Origin: an uncultured Woeseia sp. | GTDB lineage: Bacteria; Pseudomonadota; Gammaproteobacteria; Steroidobacterales; Woeseiaceae | DNA length: 28,884 bases | Assembly: GCA_937925605.1 (NCBI GenBank) | Contig: CALALV010000006.1 | Coordinates: 1-28,884, forward strand | Reading direction: 5' to 3' | Shown here: positions 13,953 through 21,444 of the stretch, one piece after another | Layout: each line of letters begins with the position of its first letter | How positions within the stretch are numbered: the first letter of the stretch is position 1 | The notes under the pieces: model-generated | Database searches by the model: none | Seen by the model: the letters and a program-made list of their open reading frames with translations, nothing else | What the model was told of the DNA's origin: nothing | Made by a program: the position numbers and the translations under genes

Positions 13953-14966
13953 CTAGCCATTCAGCACGTACAACTGCCACAGGTCCTTGCGCGTCATGTG
14001 CAGGAACGGGCTCATCGCGAGCAGGCCGGTCGGGCCGATGCTCTTCTCCAGGTACTCGAGCTCGACGAACTTCTCCCTCGTGCGCTCGCCGACGTCGACG
14101 TCGAGCCCGTTTTCGCGCATCAGCAGCACGCCCTTCGCCCGCAGCGCGAGCTCGGTGTAAATGCGCAGGTAACACAGCATGTCGACGACCACGGGGCCGT
14201 CGAAGCGGGTCTTCAGGTCATTCAGGAAACGGCCGACACGGGTCTCGCGGAACTCGCCGGATTTGATCTGCTGCAGCAGGTGCGCATCCTCGTCGAAGTC
14301 GAGTTCGAGCCACTCGTGCATGTGCCGTGCGCTGCGCTCGAACACCAGGTACAGCAGGGGAGGGAGCGTCAGCAGGAAGGTCAGCGTCATCAGCATCGGC
14401 GGCAGCACGAAGTGGTTGAATACCGAATGCAGCAGGATTGCCGCGGCCAGCCCGGGCAGGAACGCGAGCGGATTGAGATGCATCCGGCGCTCGGTGAAAG
14501 TCTGCGCGAATATTGCGAATATCGCCGTCACGCCGCCGTGCATGATCGCGGTGCCGAAGCCGCGCACGATCCAGACGGCGATGCCCGTATCCTGCAGCGA
14601 GTAGAGGTAGTAGAGGTTTTCGACGACCGCGAAGCCCGCGCCGACGGCGAAGCCGAGAATCGCGCTGTCGACCAGGAAGCCGACCTGGTTGCGCCGGAAC
14701 AGCGCGACGACGACCAGCGCCTTCAGGAATTCCTCGACGACCGGGGCGAAATAGCGCGTGTAGTTGGTCCAGTCGACCTGCACCAGGCCGAGCAATGCGC
14801 CGTTTGCGTGGTACGCGACCACCGGGGTGAGCGCGCCGGCCGCGATGACGCCCAATACCGTGCGCAGTGATACCAGCTTGTAGCTGTCGAGCCAGAGCAG
14901 CGCGACGAGGAAGATCAGCACCGGCAGCAGGCCGATCGGCGCGGTGATCAGGAACTCGGCGGACAT
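13953..14966 (-). CDS. PrsW-family intramembrane protease
   Basis: A 337-aa protein with about seven membrane segments in the first 220 residues and a soluble C-terminal part. PrsW/CPBP-type active-site motifs are in order: VVEEFLK (Glu78-Glu79, Lys82), FAVVEN (Glu116), IMHGGV (His143) and LLHSVFNH (His180, His185). In Bacillus, PrsW performs site-1 cleavage of the anti-sigma RsiW to release an ECF sigma factor; the Gram-negative members are less studied. An ECF sigma/anti-sigma pair is encoded about 4.4 kb upstream on the same strand, so a regulatory link is conceivable but unproven. It is 57 bases downstream of the metalloprotease-barrel gene and probably cotranscribed. Confidence 0.87.
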   Translation of the reverse strand: MSAEFLITAPIGLLPVLIFLVALLWLDSYKLVSLRTVLGVIAAGALTPVVAYHANGALLGLVQVDWTNYTRYFAPVVEEFLKALVVVALFRRNQVGFLVDSAILGFAVGAGFAVVENLYYLYSLQDTGIAVWIVRGFGTAIMHGGVTAIFAIFAQTFTERRMHLNPLAFLPGLAAAILLHSVFNHFVLPPMLMTLTFLLTLPPLLYLVFERSARHMHEWLELDFDEDAHLLQQIKSGEFRETRVGRFLNDLKTRFDGPVVVDMLCYLRIYTELALRAKGVLLMRENGLDVDVGERTREKFVELEYLEKSIGPTGLLAMSPFLHMTRKDLWQLYVLNG

Positions 14967-15023
14967 CGGGCGGCAGGCACTCCGGGCGGTGTCAGCCGCA
15001 GTGTGCCCGAGAGACGCCGCGCT

Positions 15024-17978
15024 TCACAGTATCTTGAGCGACAGCATCCATTCGTCGCCGACGCGGTTGCCTTCGTCGTAGCCGGCGGCGTAGCCGACCG
15101 ACAGTGTCATCGGCAGGCGGTGGGCGATCGTGAAACTGAGGTCGAGCTGGGCACCGACGCTCGTGACCGTGCGCTCGAAGGACTCGCCGGGATCCGCGAC
15201 GACGGCCGCAAAGAAAACGGCGGGCCGCAGGTGCGACAGGAAGAAACTCGGCGTGCCGGCCTCGCGAAAGCGGACCGGCGGCAGGTTCCACTCGGCGACG
15301 GAGCGAATGAAATCGCCGGCCGGCACCTCGTCGATCTCGAATCCGGGCAGGCTCGAGTATTCGCGATAGCGCTTGACCGCGCCGTCGTCGACATAGTTGT
15401 TGCCGAAGCCGCCGAAGTAGAAACTCGCGAGCGGGTTCGAGCGCTCGCCGTCGCTCAGCCCCGCCGCGTTGTAGAACCAGATCGAGGAGTGTTTCAGCGG
15501 TAGCGCGAAGCCGAAATCGAATTCCGCGCGCGGCTGCCAGGCGCGGCCCAGGTCCGAGTCGGTCGCTGCGAGGTGTAGACCCCACTCCATGCCCTTTTCG
15601 TGGTCCACCGCGCCGATCGACTTTTGCGTGTGCGTGTACTCGAGGCCGATATCGAACGCGAAAATGTGCTCGATCGCCTGCACGCCGACGTTCTGGTTGC
15701 CGGGCAGAGCGTTCAGGCCGGTGTAGTAGGCCACGCTCGAGCTGAAGCCGAGTTCGCGCGGCCGGTCAAAAATCAGCGCGCGGTCGTAGCCGAGGATCCA
15801 CGCATCGCCGGCGCGGCTGCGTTTCGTCGGGCCGAACAGGTCGTAGAAATCCGCGCCGTTGTGGCGGTACTCGGCGTGCCAGTTGAGGCCGCGGTAGGCG
15901 AGCGTCGCGTGCAGTGACTCGTCGGACGGCGTGTCGCCGTCGAGCGAGTAGCTGAGCGTCAGGTCCAGGTGATTGAACTGCGCGGGGTCGGTGAACTGGA
16001 ACTGCCAGCCGAGCGTCTCTCCGCCGCGATAGCCCTCGATCACCGGGTAGCCCGAGTCGTACTCGAACTCGCGGTATGGCCGGTACTTGCCGCGCTTCGT
16101 GATCAGCGTTTCGTCGTCGAAGTCCGGCAGGGTGCCGACGACGTTCCACTCGCGCACCTGCGCATGCTTCGCCGCGATCTCGGTACCGAGCAACCGGATC
16201 GTGCTGACCTCGTCCAGGATACCCGGCTCGATGATGCCGGGCCGGAAGCCCTGGCCCGTGTACTCGAACACGAGCATGCGCCCGTCCCCGAGCAGCTGTG
16301 GGCGGAAGAAACCGGTCTCTGCGTTCGACAGCGCGTCGAGCTCACCGGTCTCGAGGTCGTAGCGCAGAATGTTCGAGACGCCCGTGTAGAACGAGCTGCC
16401 GTACAGGTAGCTGCCGTCCGGCGAGAACTGGAATCCCTCTGGAACGGCGGGCGAGAAATCGAAGCTCGAGACCGGCTCGGCACGCGCCTCGAGCAGGTCG
16501 GCCGTGCGGTAGACCTCCAGGTGCTGGCTGCCGTCGATCTTGCCCAGCGACAGCGACAGGAACTCGCCGTCGTCGGACAGGTCGAGCTCGTAGGCGACCT
16601 GGCCGTAGGGCCAGGTGTAGAGCTGGTTCCAGCGATCGTAGGGATAGGGAACGCGCACCAGCGACACGTAGCTGTTCAGGTGCCGCAGGCCCCACAGCGA
16701 GCGGTCCGCCGGGTTGTAGACGAGGTCGCCGATGCGCGCATCCTTCAGCAGCATGCGCTCCTTGCCGGTGTCGACGTTGACCGCCACCAGGTCGCGGAAG
16801 GCGAGGTTGTCGGCGGTATAGAAGAAGGTGCGCGTCGTCGGGTCCCAGGCAGAAGACGTGACCCGGTAGGTCATCGGGCCCTTTATATCGCTGACGCGGC
16901 GCAGCCGGCCGTCGGCGAGCGACAGCACGCCGACGTGCGCGACCACGCCGGGATAGCGGAAGGCGCCGACCAGTTCGCCGCGCTCCTCGTCGACGTAGGC
17001 GCGCGAGATCGAGCCGAGCGCCTGCCCGGAAAGCGGCAAGACCGGCGTCAGCGGCTGCGTGCGCACGCGTGCGAGATTTTGCTGCTGGAAACGCTTTTCG
17101 AAAGCAATCCAATCGTCCCAGGCGCTCTCCAGGTCCTTGCCGAACACCTTGCGGAACTGCTTCGAGTAATAGCGCTCGCTGTCTTCGCCGCGCTTCAGCC
17201 AGTCGATGACGTGCTGCGGCGAATACTCGTACGCGAGGTAGCTGACGAAGCGCGTGCCGTACAGGTAGGCATTCGCGCCGCCCTGGAAGTCGATCGCGAC
17301 GCCTTCGGAAACGATGCCCAGGTTGCTGTAGAAATACGCGTCGTCGCGCACCATCGAGCGGAACACCATCTCGTCGTAGGCGCCCTGGGCGCGGCCGATG
17401 CCGCCCGACATCCAGGTCTCCATGAAAACCGCGGCACCTTCCAGGTACCAGCGTGGCGACGTGAGCCGCGGCACTGTCAGGTAGTTGTACAGGATAGACA
17501 GCGGGTGCCGGTCGGTCTGCCGCGGCTTGCCGCCGAACAGCCGGCGCCAGCGCCGGTCCACAGAGTTCGCCACGTCCATGTTCGCGACGTGCACTAGCTC
17601 GTGGTTCATGATCATGAATATCCGCTCGCTGCTCGGCATCGTCTCGAGCGTGCGGCTCGCCGGCGCTACGTAGATCGACACCCCGTTGTACGGCGACGCA
17701 CCCGCGCCGGCGTTGCCGTAGTCCGCGAGATCCGTCAGCACGACGGTCGACTTCTCCGCCGGCTCCCAGTCGAACACGCGTCGCTGGAATTCCAGCGAGT
17801 TGTGAAAGTTGCGCACGACGTGCGGCACGAGGTGGGTCTGAAACGGGTCGAAATAGAGCAGCCGGACCTGGTCCGTCTCGACGACGTCGAGTTCGAAGGG
17901 CTCGGCGCCGGCGGCTGACGCGGCGAGCAGGGTAGTCGCGAGCAGGCTCGCGAGCGGCGGCGTGTTCTTCTTGTTCAA
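15024..17978 (-). CDS. Exported zinc metalloprotease / beta-propeller / outer-membrane beta-barrel fusion
   Basis: A 984-aa protein. The signal peptide ends near AGA at about residues 23-25. An MA-clan metallopeptidase domain follows (about 30-290), with zinc motif HELVH at 126-130 and the downstream WYLEGAA whose Glu180 is the expected third ligand. A WD40/Tricorn-like region of repeated blades (about 310-640) includes phrases such as LSDDGEFLSLS and FSPDGSYLYGSS. From about 660 onward, alternating aromatic strands (YDRALIF, FGFALPL, SFYFGGFGNNYVDD, LSVGYAAGYD) resemble an Omp85/surface-antigen type C-terminal barrel, although the last residue is Leu rather than Phe. I infer an outer-membrane-anchored protease. 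The start ATG is supported by the long AT-richer stretch and by the signal peptide; a terminator lies immediately upstream. Confidence 0.88.
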   Translation of the reverse strand: MNKKNTPPLASLLATTLLAASAAGAEPFELDVVETDQVRLLYFDPFQTHLVPHVVRNFHNSLEFQRRVFDWEPAEKSTVVLTDLADYGNAGAGASPYNGVSIYVAPASRTLETMPSSERIFMIMNHELVHVANMDVANSVDRRWRRLFGGKPRQTDRHPLSILYNYLTVPRLTSPRWYLEGAAVFMETWMSGGIGRAQGAYDEMVFRSMVRDDAYFYSNLGIVSEGVAIDFQGGANAYLYGTRFVSYLAYEYSPQHVIDWLKRGEDSERYYSKQFRKVFGKDLESAWDDWIAFEKRFQQQNLARVRTQPLTPVLPLSGQALGSISRAYVDEERGELVGAFRYPGVVAHVGVLSLADGRLRRVSDIKGPMTYRVTSSAWDPTTRTFFYTADNLAFRDLVAVNVDTGKERMLLKDARIGDLVYNPADRSLWGLRHLNSYVSLVRVPYPYDRWNQLYTWPYGQVAYELDLSDDGEFLSLSLGKIDGSQHLEVYRTADLLEARAEPVSSFDFSPAVPEGFQFSPDGSYLYGSSFYTGVSNILRYDLETGELDALSNAETGFFRPQLLGDGRMLVFEYTGQGFRPGIIEPGILDEVSTIRLLGTEIAAKHAQVREWNVVGTLPDFDDETLITKRGKYRPYREFEYDSGYPVIEGYRGGETLGWQFQFTDPAQFNHLDLTLSYSLDGDTPSDESLHATLAYRGLNWHAEYRHNGADFYDLFGPTKRSRAGDAWILGYDRALIFDRPRELGFSSSVAYYTGLNALPGNQNVGVQAIEHIFAFDIGLEYTHTQKSIGAVDHEKGMEWGLHLAATDSDLGRAWQPRAEFDFGFALPLKHSSIWFYNAAGLSDGERSNPLASFYFGGFGNNYVDDGAVKRYREYSSLPGFEIDEVPAGDFIRSVAEWNLPPVRFREAGTPSFFLSHLRPAVFFAAVVADPGESFERTVTSVGAQLDLSFTIAHRLPMTLSVGYAAGYDEGNRVGDEWMLSLKIL

Positions 17979-17986
17979 GGCCGTCC

Positions 17987-18027
17987 CGTAAAGAGAGGGA
18001 CCCGTCCGATTTTGCCGGACGGGTCCC
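17987..18027 (-). terminator. Terminator after the nonapeptide-repeat gene
   Basis: A perfect 12-bp stem, GGGACCCGTCCG (17997-18008) with CGGACGGGTCCC (18016-18027), around a seven-base loop. On the minus strand it is followed by TCTCTTTACG. It lies 32 bases behind the repeat-protein stop and 19 bases before the metalloprotease start, so it should separate the two transcription units, though the T-run is short. Confidence 0.65.
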
Positions 18028-18058
18028 CGCGGAGCTCCGGGCGAATTGTCAGCGCCGC

Positions 18059-19285
18059 TCAGTTGGTTGCGCGGGCGGCGTCACCGATCCGCTGCGCGGC
18101 GCGCTGCGCGTCGCTCATCAGCGCCTGGCGAAAGCTGTCGCTCGCCAGCGCCGCCGAGAACGATGCATTCCTCATCGCGTTCAGCATCGCATCGCTGCGG
18201 AAGGCCCGCAGCGCCGCGTCGCTGCGCAGGGCCGCGACCATGCTGTCGCTGCGCATGGCGTCGCGCAGGGCGTCGCCGCGCAAGGCGGCCCGGAAGCTGT
18301 CTTGCGCCAGTGCGCTGGCGAACGCCTCGTTGCGCAGGGCATCGAGCATCGCGTCGCCGCGCAGGGCATTGCGGAAGCTGTCCTCGCGGAGGGCGGCCCG
18401 GAAGGCCTCGCCGCGCAGCGCGAGGGCCATGGCATCGTTGCTCAACGCCGCCGACAGTGCGGCCGAGCGCAGCGCCGAGCGCGCCAGGTCGCCGCGCATG
18501 GCTGCCCGGTACGCGTCTGCGCGCAGGACCGCACGTGCGGCGTCGCTCGAGAACGCCGCCCGCAGGTTGGCGTCCCTGGCGAGCGCTTCCGCCAGCGCGG
18601 CGTTACCGCGCAGGGCATCGTAGAACGCGTCACCGCCGCGCGCAGCCGCCGCCTGCGCCGCGTCGCTCAGCATCGCCTCGCGGAACGCAGCGTTGCGGTA
18701 CAGGTCCGCCATGGCTGCCTCGCGGAACGAGTCGGCGAACGCGGCATCGCGCATCGCGTCCATGAAGGCGGCATCGCGTGCCGCGGCCCGGAACGCGTCG
18801 GTCATCGCTGCCTCGCGGAAAGCGGCATCGCGCGCCGCGGCCCGGAACGCCTCACCGCGCATCGCGGAGATGGCGGCGTCGTTGCGGAATGCAGCCAGCG
18901 CGGCGTCGTTGCGCAGCGCCGCGATCGCCGCATCGTTGCGCAGCACCGCGAGAAATACCTCTTCGCGCGCCGCGCCGCGCATCGCGTCACCGAACAGGGC
19001 CTCGCGGAAAGAGGCGTCGCGCATCGCTTCGGCAAACGCTTCGTCCGCGATGATTGCCTGGTAAATGTCGGTCTGCATGACCTGGGCGACGGCTTCGTCG
19101 CCGAGCTTGACGTCGTCGGCGTCGATCTGCTCGCCCCGGTAGCGCTCGGCCGGCGCTATCGTGCCGCTCGCGCCCGAATCCGGTTCCGGATACTTGACGC
19201 CGAAGTAGGCGACCACGCCGATGGCTATGGCGAACACCGCCACGATCGCCGTCATTCGTCCCCTGTTGTTGTCGTTGCTGCTCAT
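18059..19285 (-). CDS. Membrane-anchored protein of about 36 tandem nine-residue repeats
   Basis: A 408-aa protein I do not recognise. The N-terminus MSSNDNNRGR is followed by one transmembrane helix (about residues 11-30) and a short linker. Residues 71-398 are built almost wholly of nine-residue repeats with consensus R-x-D-A-x-x-x-A-(L/M), for example RNDAAIAAL, RNDAALAAF, RDAAFREAA, RGEAFRAAL, RGDAMLDAL. The only register breaks are four single-residue insertions around residues 214-245. The repeated Asp (or Ser/Asn-Asp) may cap short helices, giving an alpha-helical solenoid or a long Ala-rich helix; the period matches neither heptad nor hendecad coiled coils. The topology suggests a periplasmic repeat region. 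The start has AGGAG about eight bases upstream. It follows an ECF sigma/anti-sigma pair by 52 bases, so it is a likely target or partner. Confidence 0.9.
   Translation of the reverse strand: MSSNDNNRGRMTAIVAVFAIAIGVVAYFGVKYPEPDSGASGTIAPAERYRGEQIDADDVKLGDEAVAQVMQTDIYQAIIADEAFAEAMRDASFREALFGDAMRGAAREEVFLAVLRNDAAIAALRNDAALAAFRNDAAISAMRGEAFRAAARDAAFREAAMTDAFRAAARDAAFMDAMRDAAFADSFREAAMADLYRNAAFREAMLSDAAQAAAARGGDAFYDALRGNAALAEALARDANLRAAFSSDAARAVLRADAYRAAMRGDLARSALRSAALSAALSNDAMALALRGEAFRAALREDSFRNALRGDAMLDALRNEAFASALAQDSFRAALRGDALRDAMRSDSMVAALRSDAALRAFRSDAMLNAMRNASFSAALASDSFRQALMSDAQRAAQRIGDAARATN
18092..19075 (-). repeat. 27-bp coding repeats (about 36 units) within the repeat protein
   Basis: Successive 27-base units encode the nonapeptides. 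At DNA level they are diverged; frequently recurring pieces are GCGGCCCGGAA and CGCATCGCG, so the array appears old and held together by protein-level selection more than by recent slippage. Three units near 18610-18650 and neighbours carry extra codons. Confidence 0.85.
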
Positions 19286-19337
19286 CGCCTTGCTCCTGTG
19301 ATCCCGGGCGCGCGCCGGCCTGGCCGGCGCCGCCCCG

Positions 19338-20093
19338 TCAGCGAACGGGCTGCTGCAATGCTCCCTGCTCCAGCAGCTCGCCTTCGCTCGAAAAATCCAG
19401 CCGTATCGGTGCGGCGGCTTCCGCCTGCGACGCGGATTCCCTGCGGCGCAGTAAGACTTCCAGACGGCGTCCGCCGCGCACGCTCAGGTTCAGCGAGTCG
19501 GGACGGATCGACAGGTTGCCGAGTTCGCCGTCGACGCCGGCGAGGCCGTCAACGAGGAGACCGGTGCCGTCGAGTCGCACGGCCACGTCCAGCGGACGCC
19601 GGGATTCGAGGTCGAGCGACAGCGCCAGTCCCGCCGCATTCGGACGGAGGGAAACGAGCGACTCGAAGCCCTCGGCCGCGAAGCGGCGCGAGACGACCGG
19701 GACGTGGGCCTGGCGCACGTCGGCCGGCGCCATGCTGCCGCCCAGCTGGTCCACCCGGCCGGCGCCCGGGACCGAATCGGCGTTCAGCACCGCGAGCGTG
19801 GCCAGTGCGCCGGCACTCGCGGCGACCGCGTAGCGCAGGCCCGGGAACAGCCACTGCCAGCCCTGCGCCCTGCCCGCGGGCAGGCGTGCCTGGCGCCTGA
19901 TCGCTGCTTGCAGCGCTGCCGGGGGCGCGGCCGCTTCCACGTCTTTCAGGAGGTCGTGCATGGCGGCATAGGCCTGCCGGTCCTCGCGGCCGCCGCTTTC
20001 CTCAAGCAACGCGTCGAGTTCGCGGCGTTCCTCGTCGTCCAGGTCGTCGTCGAGCGCGGCGCTCAACAGTTGCTCTCGGCGTTCGTTGCTCAT
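19338..20093 (-). CDS. Membrane anti-sigma factor (RseA-like N-terminus)
   Basis: A 251-aa protein. Residues 1-50 (MSNERREQLLSAALDDDL, later EERRELDALL) resemble the N-terminal sigma-binding domain of RseA-type anti-sigma factors (the pattern LSA-LDGEL-DEE). A moderately hydrophobic segment at about 86-103 can span the inner membrane. The remainder, rich in beta-forming stretches (VSLRPNAAGLALSLDLES, LNLSVRGGRRLEVLLRR), would be periplasmic. The start ATG overlaps the sigma-factor stop by four bases, the usual coupling of an ECF sigma with its anti-sigma. The first ATG in good context is at 20093; an upstream start would lie inside the sigma gene. The target is presumed to be that sigma factor, by linkage. 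Confidence 0.82.
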   Translation of the reverse strand: MSNERREQLLSAALDDDLDDEERRELDALLEESGGREDRQAYAAMHDLLKDVEAAAPPAALQAAIRRQARLPAGRAQGWQWLFPGLRYAVAASAGALATLAVLNADSVPGAGRVDQLGGSMAPADVRQAHVPVVSRRFAAEGFESLVSLRPNAAGLALSLDLESRRPLDVAVRLDGTGLLVDGLAGVDGELGNLSIRPDSLNLSVRGGRRLEVLLRRRESASQAEAAAPIRLDFSSEGELLEQGALQQPVR

Positions 20094-20635
20094 GGTGAAA
20101 GGATTCCGTGACGCTGCAGGCGCCGGCGCATGTCGCGTCGGGCGCTGAACAGGCGGGACTTGACGGTCGACTCGGGGATGCCGAGCGTCGCGCCGATATC
20201 GCGGTAGTCGCATTCCGTGAAATAGCGCAGCACGATCACGGCGCGCAGGTCGGGTTCCAGTTCGAGCAACACGGCCTGGATCTCGTCGCCGACCTGTTGC
20301 TCCTGCAGCGACTCAGCCGGTAGCGGCGTGTCCGCTGGCGGTTCGGTGTCCAGCGGGACGTCGTGCCGACGGCGTTTCAGCTGGTCGATCGACTCGTTGA
20401 TCGCAATGCGATAGATCCAGCTGAAGAAGCGGCGCGCCGGGTCGTAGCGCAGGATGTTCTCGAACGCTTTCAGAAATACCGTCTGGGTGACGTCCGCTGC
20501 GTCCTCCGGGTTGCCGAGCATGCGCAGCGCCGCGTTGTACACGGGCTTTTCGTAATGCGTCAGCAGGAGTTCCATCGCGTGTCTGTCTCCCTGCCGGCAG
20601 CGCCGGACGAGTGCCTGTTCGTGGGTCCTGTCCAT
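20090..20635 (-). CDS. ECF-family RNA polymerase sigma factor
   Basis: A 181-aa sigma factor from the ATG at 20635. Region 2 is at about residues 24-90 (DAADVTQTVFLKAFENI, then WIYRIAINESIDQLKRRR) and region 4 at about 115-172 (AVIVLRYFTECDYRDIGATL, then ESTVKSRLFSARRDM); no region 1 or 3 is present. An upstream start at 20728 is open but would translate the AT-rich, promoter-like segment 20636-20708, so I prefer the shorter form, although no good ribosome site precedes either. The gene is followed by a four-base-overlapping anti-sigma gene, and directly preceded by a STAS antagonist gene of a partner-switching cassette. ECF factors usually activate their own operon; the repeat gene downstream is a natural first candidate target. 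Confidence 0.92.
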   Translation of the reverse strand: MDRTHEQALVRRCRQGDRHAMELLLTHYEKPVYNAALRMLGNPEDAADVTQTVFLKAFENILRYDPARRFFSWIYRIAINESIDQLKRRRHDVPLDTEPPADTPLPAESLQEQQVGDEIQAVLLELEPDLRAVIVLRYFTECDYRDIGATLGIPESTVKSRLFSARRDMRRRLQRHGILSP

Positions 20636-20694
20636 AATTACGGCGCAGCGGCCAAAAAGTTGGCGTTTTTTTTCAAGTCCGGGTGGCCTCGAAC

Positions 20695-20711
20695 TAATTT
20701 CAGTAATTTCA
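20695..20711 (-). promoter_or_regulatory. Direct repeat TGAAATTA x2 upstream of the ECF sigma gene
   Basis: On the minus strand TGAAATTAC is followed immediately by TGAAATTAG, two nine-base copies; the first overlaps the STAS stop codon. They lie 60-76 bases before the sigma ATG in the only AT-rich patch of this operon, which also has a run of eight A. The repeats fit an activator or sigma-specific recognition site, and hint that the sigma gene has its own promoter in addition to any read-through. Confidence 0.45.
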
Positions 20712-21023
20712 GCTTCTTGCGTTGCCATCCGACTGGGCCGGCACGATCTCGAACAGCCGGTCGAACCCGGAATAGGCGAAAATATCGCAGAGGTGCGCGT
20801 TGACGTTGACGAGTTTCAGCCCGCCGCCGTCGGCCAGCAGGCGCTTGTGCGTCCGGAGCAGCACGCCGAGTCCGGCGCTCGATATGTACTCGAGCGCGGA
20901 CAGGTCGATCACGCAGGCGCCCTCGATACCGTCGAGATAGTCCTGCGCGCGCGCAGCCTGCGCGGCGTCGAGTCTCCCGGTGGCGACCACCGTGCCATCG
21001 CTCCTGCGTTCAATGTCCAGCAT
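20709..21023 (-). CDS. STAS-domain anti-sigma factor antagonist (SpoIIAA/RsbV-like)
   Basis: A 104-aa single STAS domain. It holds the family signature VIDLSALEYISSAGLGVLLRTHKRL, with Ser48-Ser49 aligned to the phosphorylation site of SpoIIAA/RsbV; Ser49 is the probable acceptor. Unphosphorylated STAS proteins bind the RsbW-type kinase and free the kinase's other client. The ATG at 21023 has GGAAGGA six bases upstream and overlaps the kinase gene by 14 bases; a longer in-frame start at 21044 has no site. The order phosphatase, kinase, antagonist is complete in this operon. No canonical SigB-type sigma factor accompanies it; the next gene is an ECF sigma. Confidence 0.92.
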   Translation of the reverse strand: MLDIERRSDGTVVATGRLDAAQAARAQDYLDGIEGACVIDLSALEYISSAGLGVLLRTHKRLLADGGGLKLVNVNAHLCDIFAYSGFDRLFEIVPAQSDGNARS

Positions 21024-21429
21024 TCTTGTCCTTCCGATCGGCAATGAAGGTGATCTTGCTCACCCGGTCGCGGTACTCGTAGTGGACGGCGTTGGCCATC
21101 TTCATGACCAGGTACAAGCCGAGCCCGCCCGGCTCCCGTTCGGCAAGCGGCGCGTCGACGTCGACCGGCGGTGCGTCGTGCGGGTCGAAGCGCTCGACGT
21201 CGAAATCCGTCAGGCTGACTCTGACCCCGCTATCCTGCGGGCCGATCTCGATCAGGATGTCCGCCACGCTTTCCCGGTTGTACCTGAGCATGTTGACGAA
21301 CAGCTCCTCCACGCACAGGTCCACGACGTTCTTGAGAGACCGGTCCGCCGCGCCGGATTCGAAAAAGCGCCCGGTAAACGCGACGATGTTGGCGAGTTCG
21401 TCGAGGCTGCGGCCGAATTCCTGTCGCAT
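21010..21429 (-). CDS. RsbW/SpoIIAB-like serine-protein kinase (HATPase)
   Basis: A 139-aa GHKL-type ATPase. The N-box is VVDLCVEELFVNMLRYN (Glu41, Glu42, Asn46) and the G-box is EREPGGLGLYLVMKMANAV (about 98-116). These are the hallmarks of anti-sigma kinases that phosphorylate a STAS antagonist on serine. The ATG at 21429 has GGAGGG six bases upstream and is favoured over a GTG four codons earlier. It is preceded by the SpoIIE phosphatase gene (15-base gap) and overlaps the STAS gene. In Gram-negative bacteria such modules often control targets other than SigB, so the client need not be a sigma factor. Confidence 0.92.
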   Translation of the reverse strand: MRQEFGRSLDELANIVAFTGRFFESGAADRSLKNVVDLCVEELFVNMLRYNRESVADILIEIGPQDSGVRVSLTDFDVERFDPHDAPPVDVDAPLAEREPGGLGLYLVMKMANAVHYEYRDRVSKITFIADRKDKNAGH

Positions 21430-21444
21430 TGCACCCTCCACGGG

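Noticed and set aside
12942..14870. Long open plus-strand frame (642 codons) opposite the methyltransferase and PrsW genes
   Set aside because: It is antisense to two well-supported genes with clear motifs. High-GC DNA yields such long stop-free shadows, and its translation has no recognisable motif.
18092..19075. Regular repeats that could be mistaken for a CRISPR array
   Set aside because: The 27-base period is in one reading frame without stops and encodes a coherent nonapeptide pattern; there are no conserved repeats with unique spacers and no cas genes nearby.
20636..20728. The longer ECF sigma start at 20728
   Set aside because: It would translate AT-rich DNA with a direct repeat that looks like a control region, and overlap the STAS gene; the shorter form has normal ECF length.
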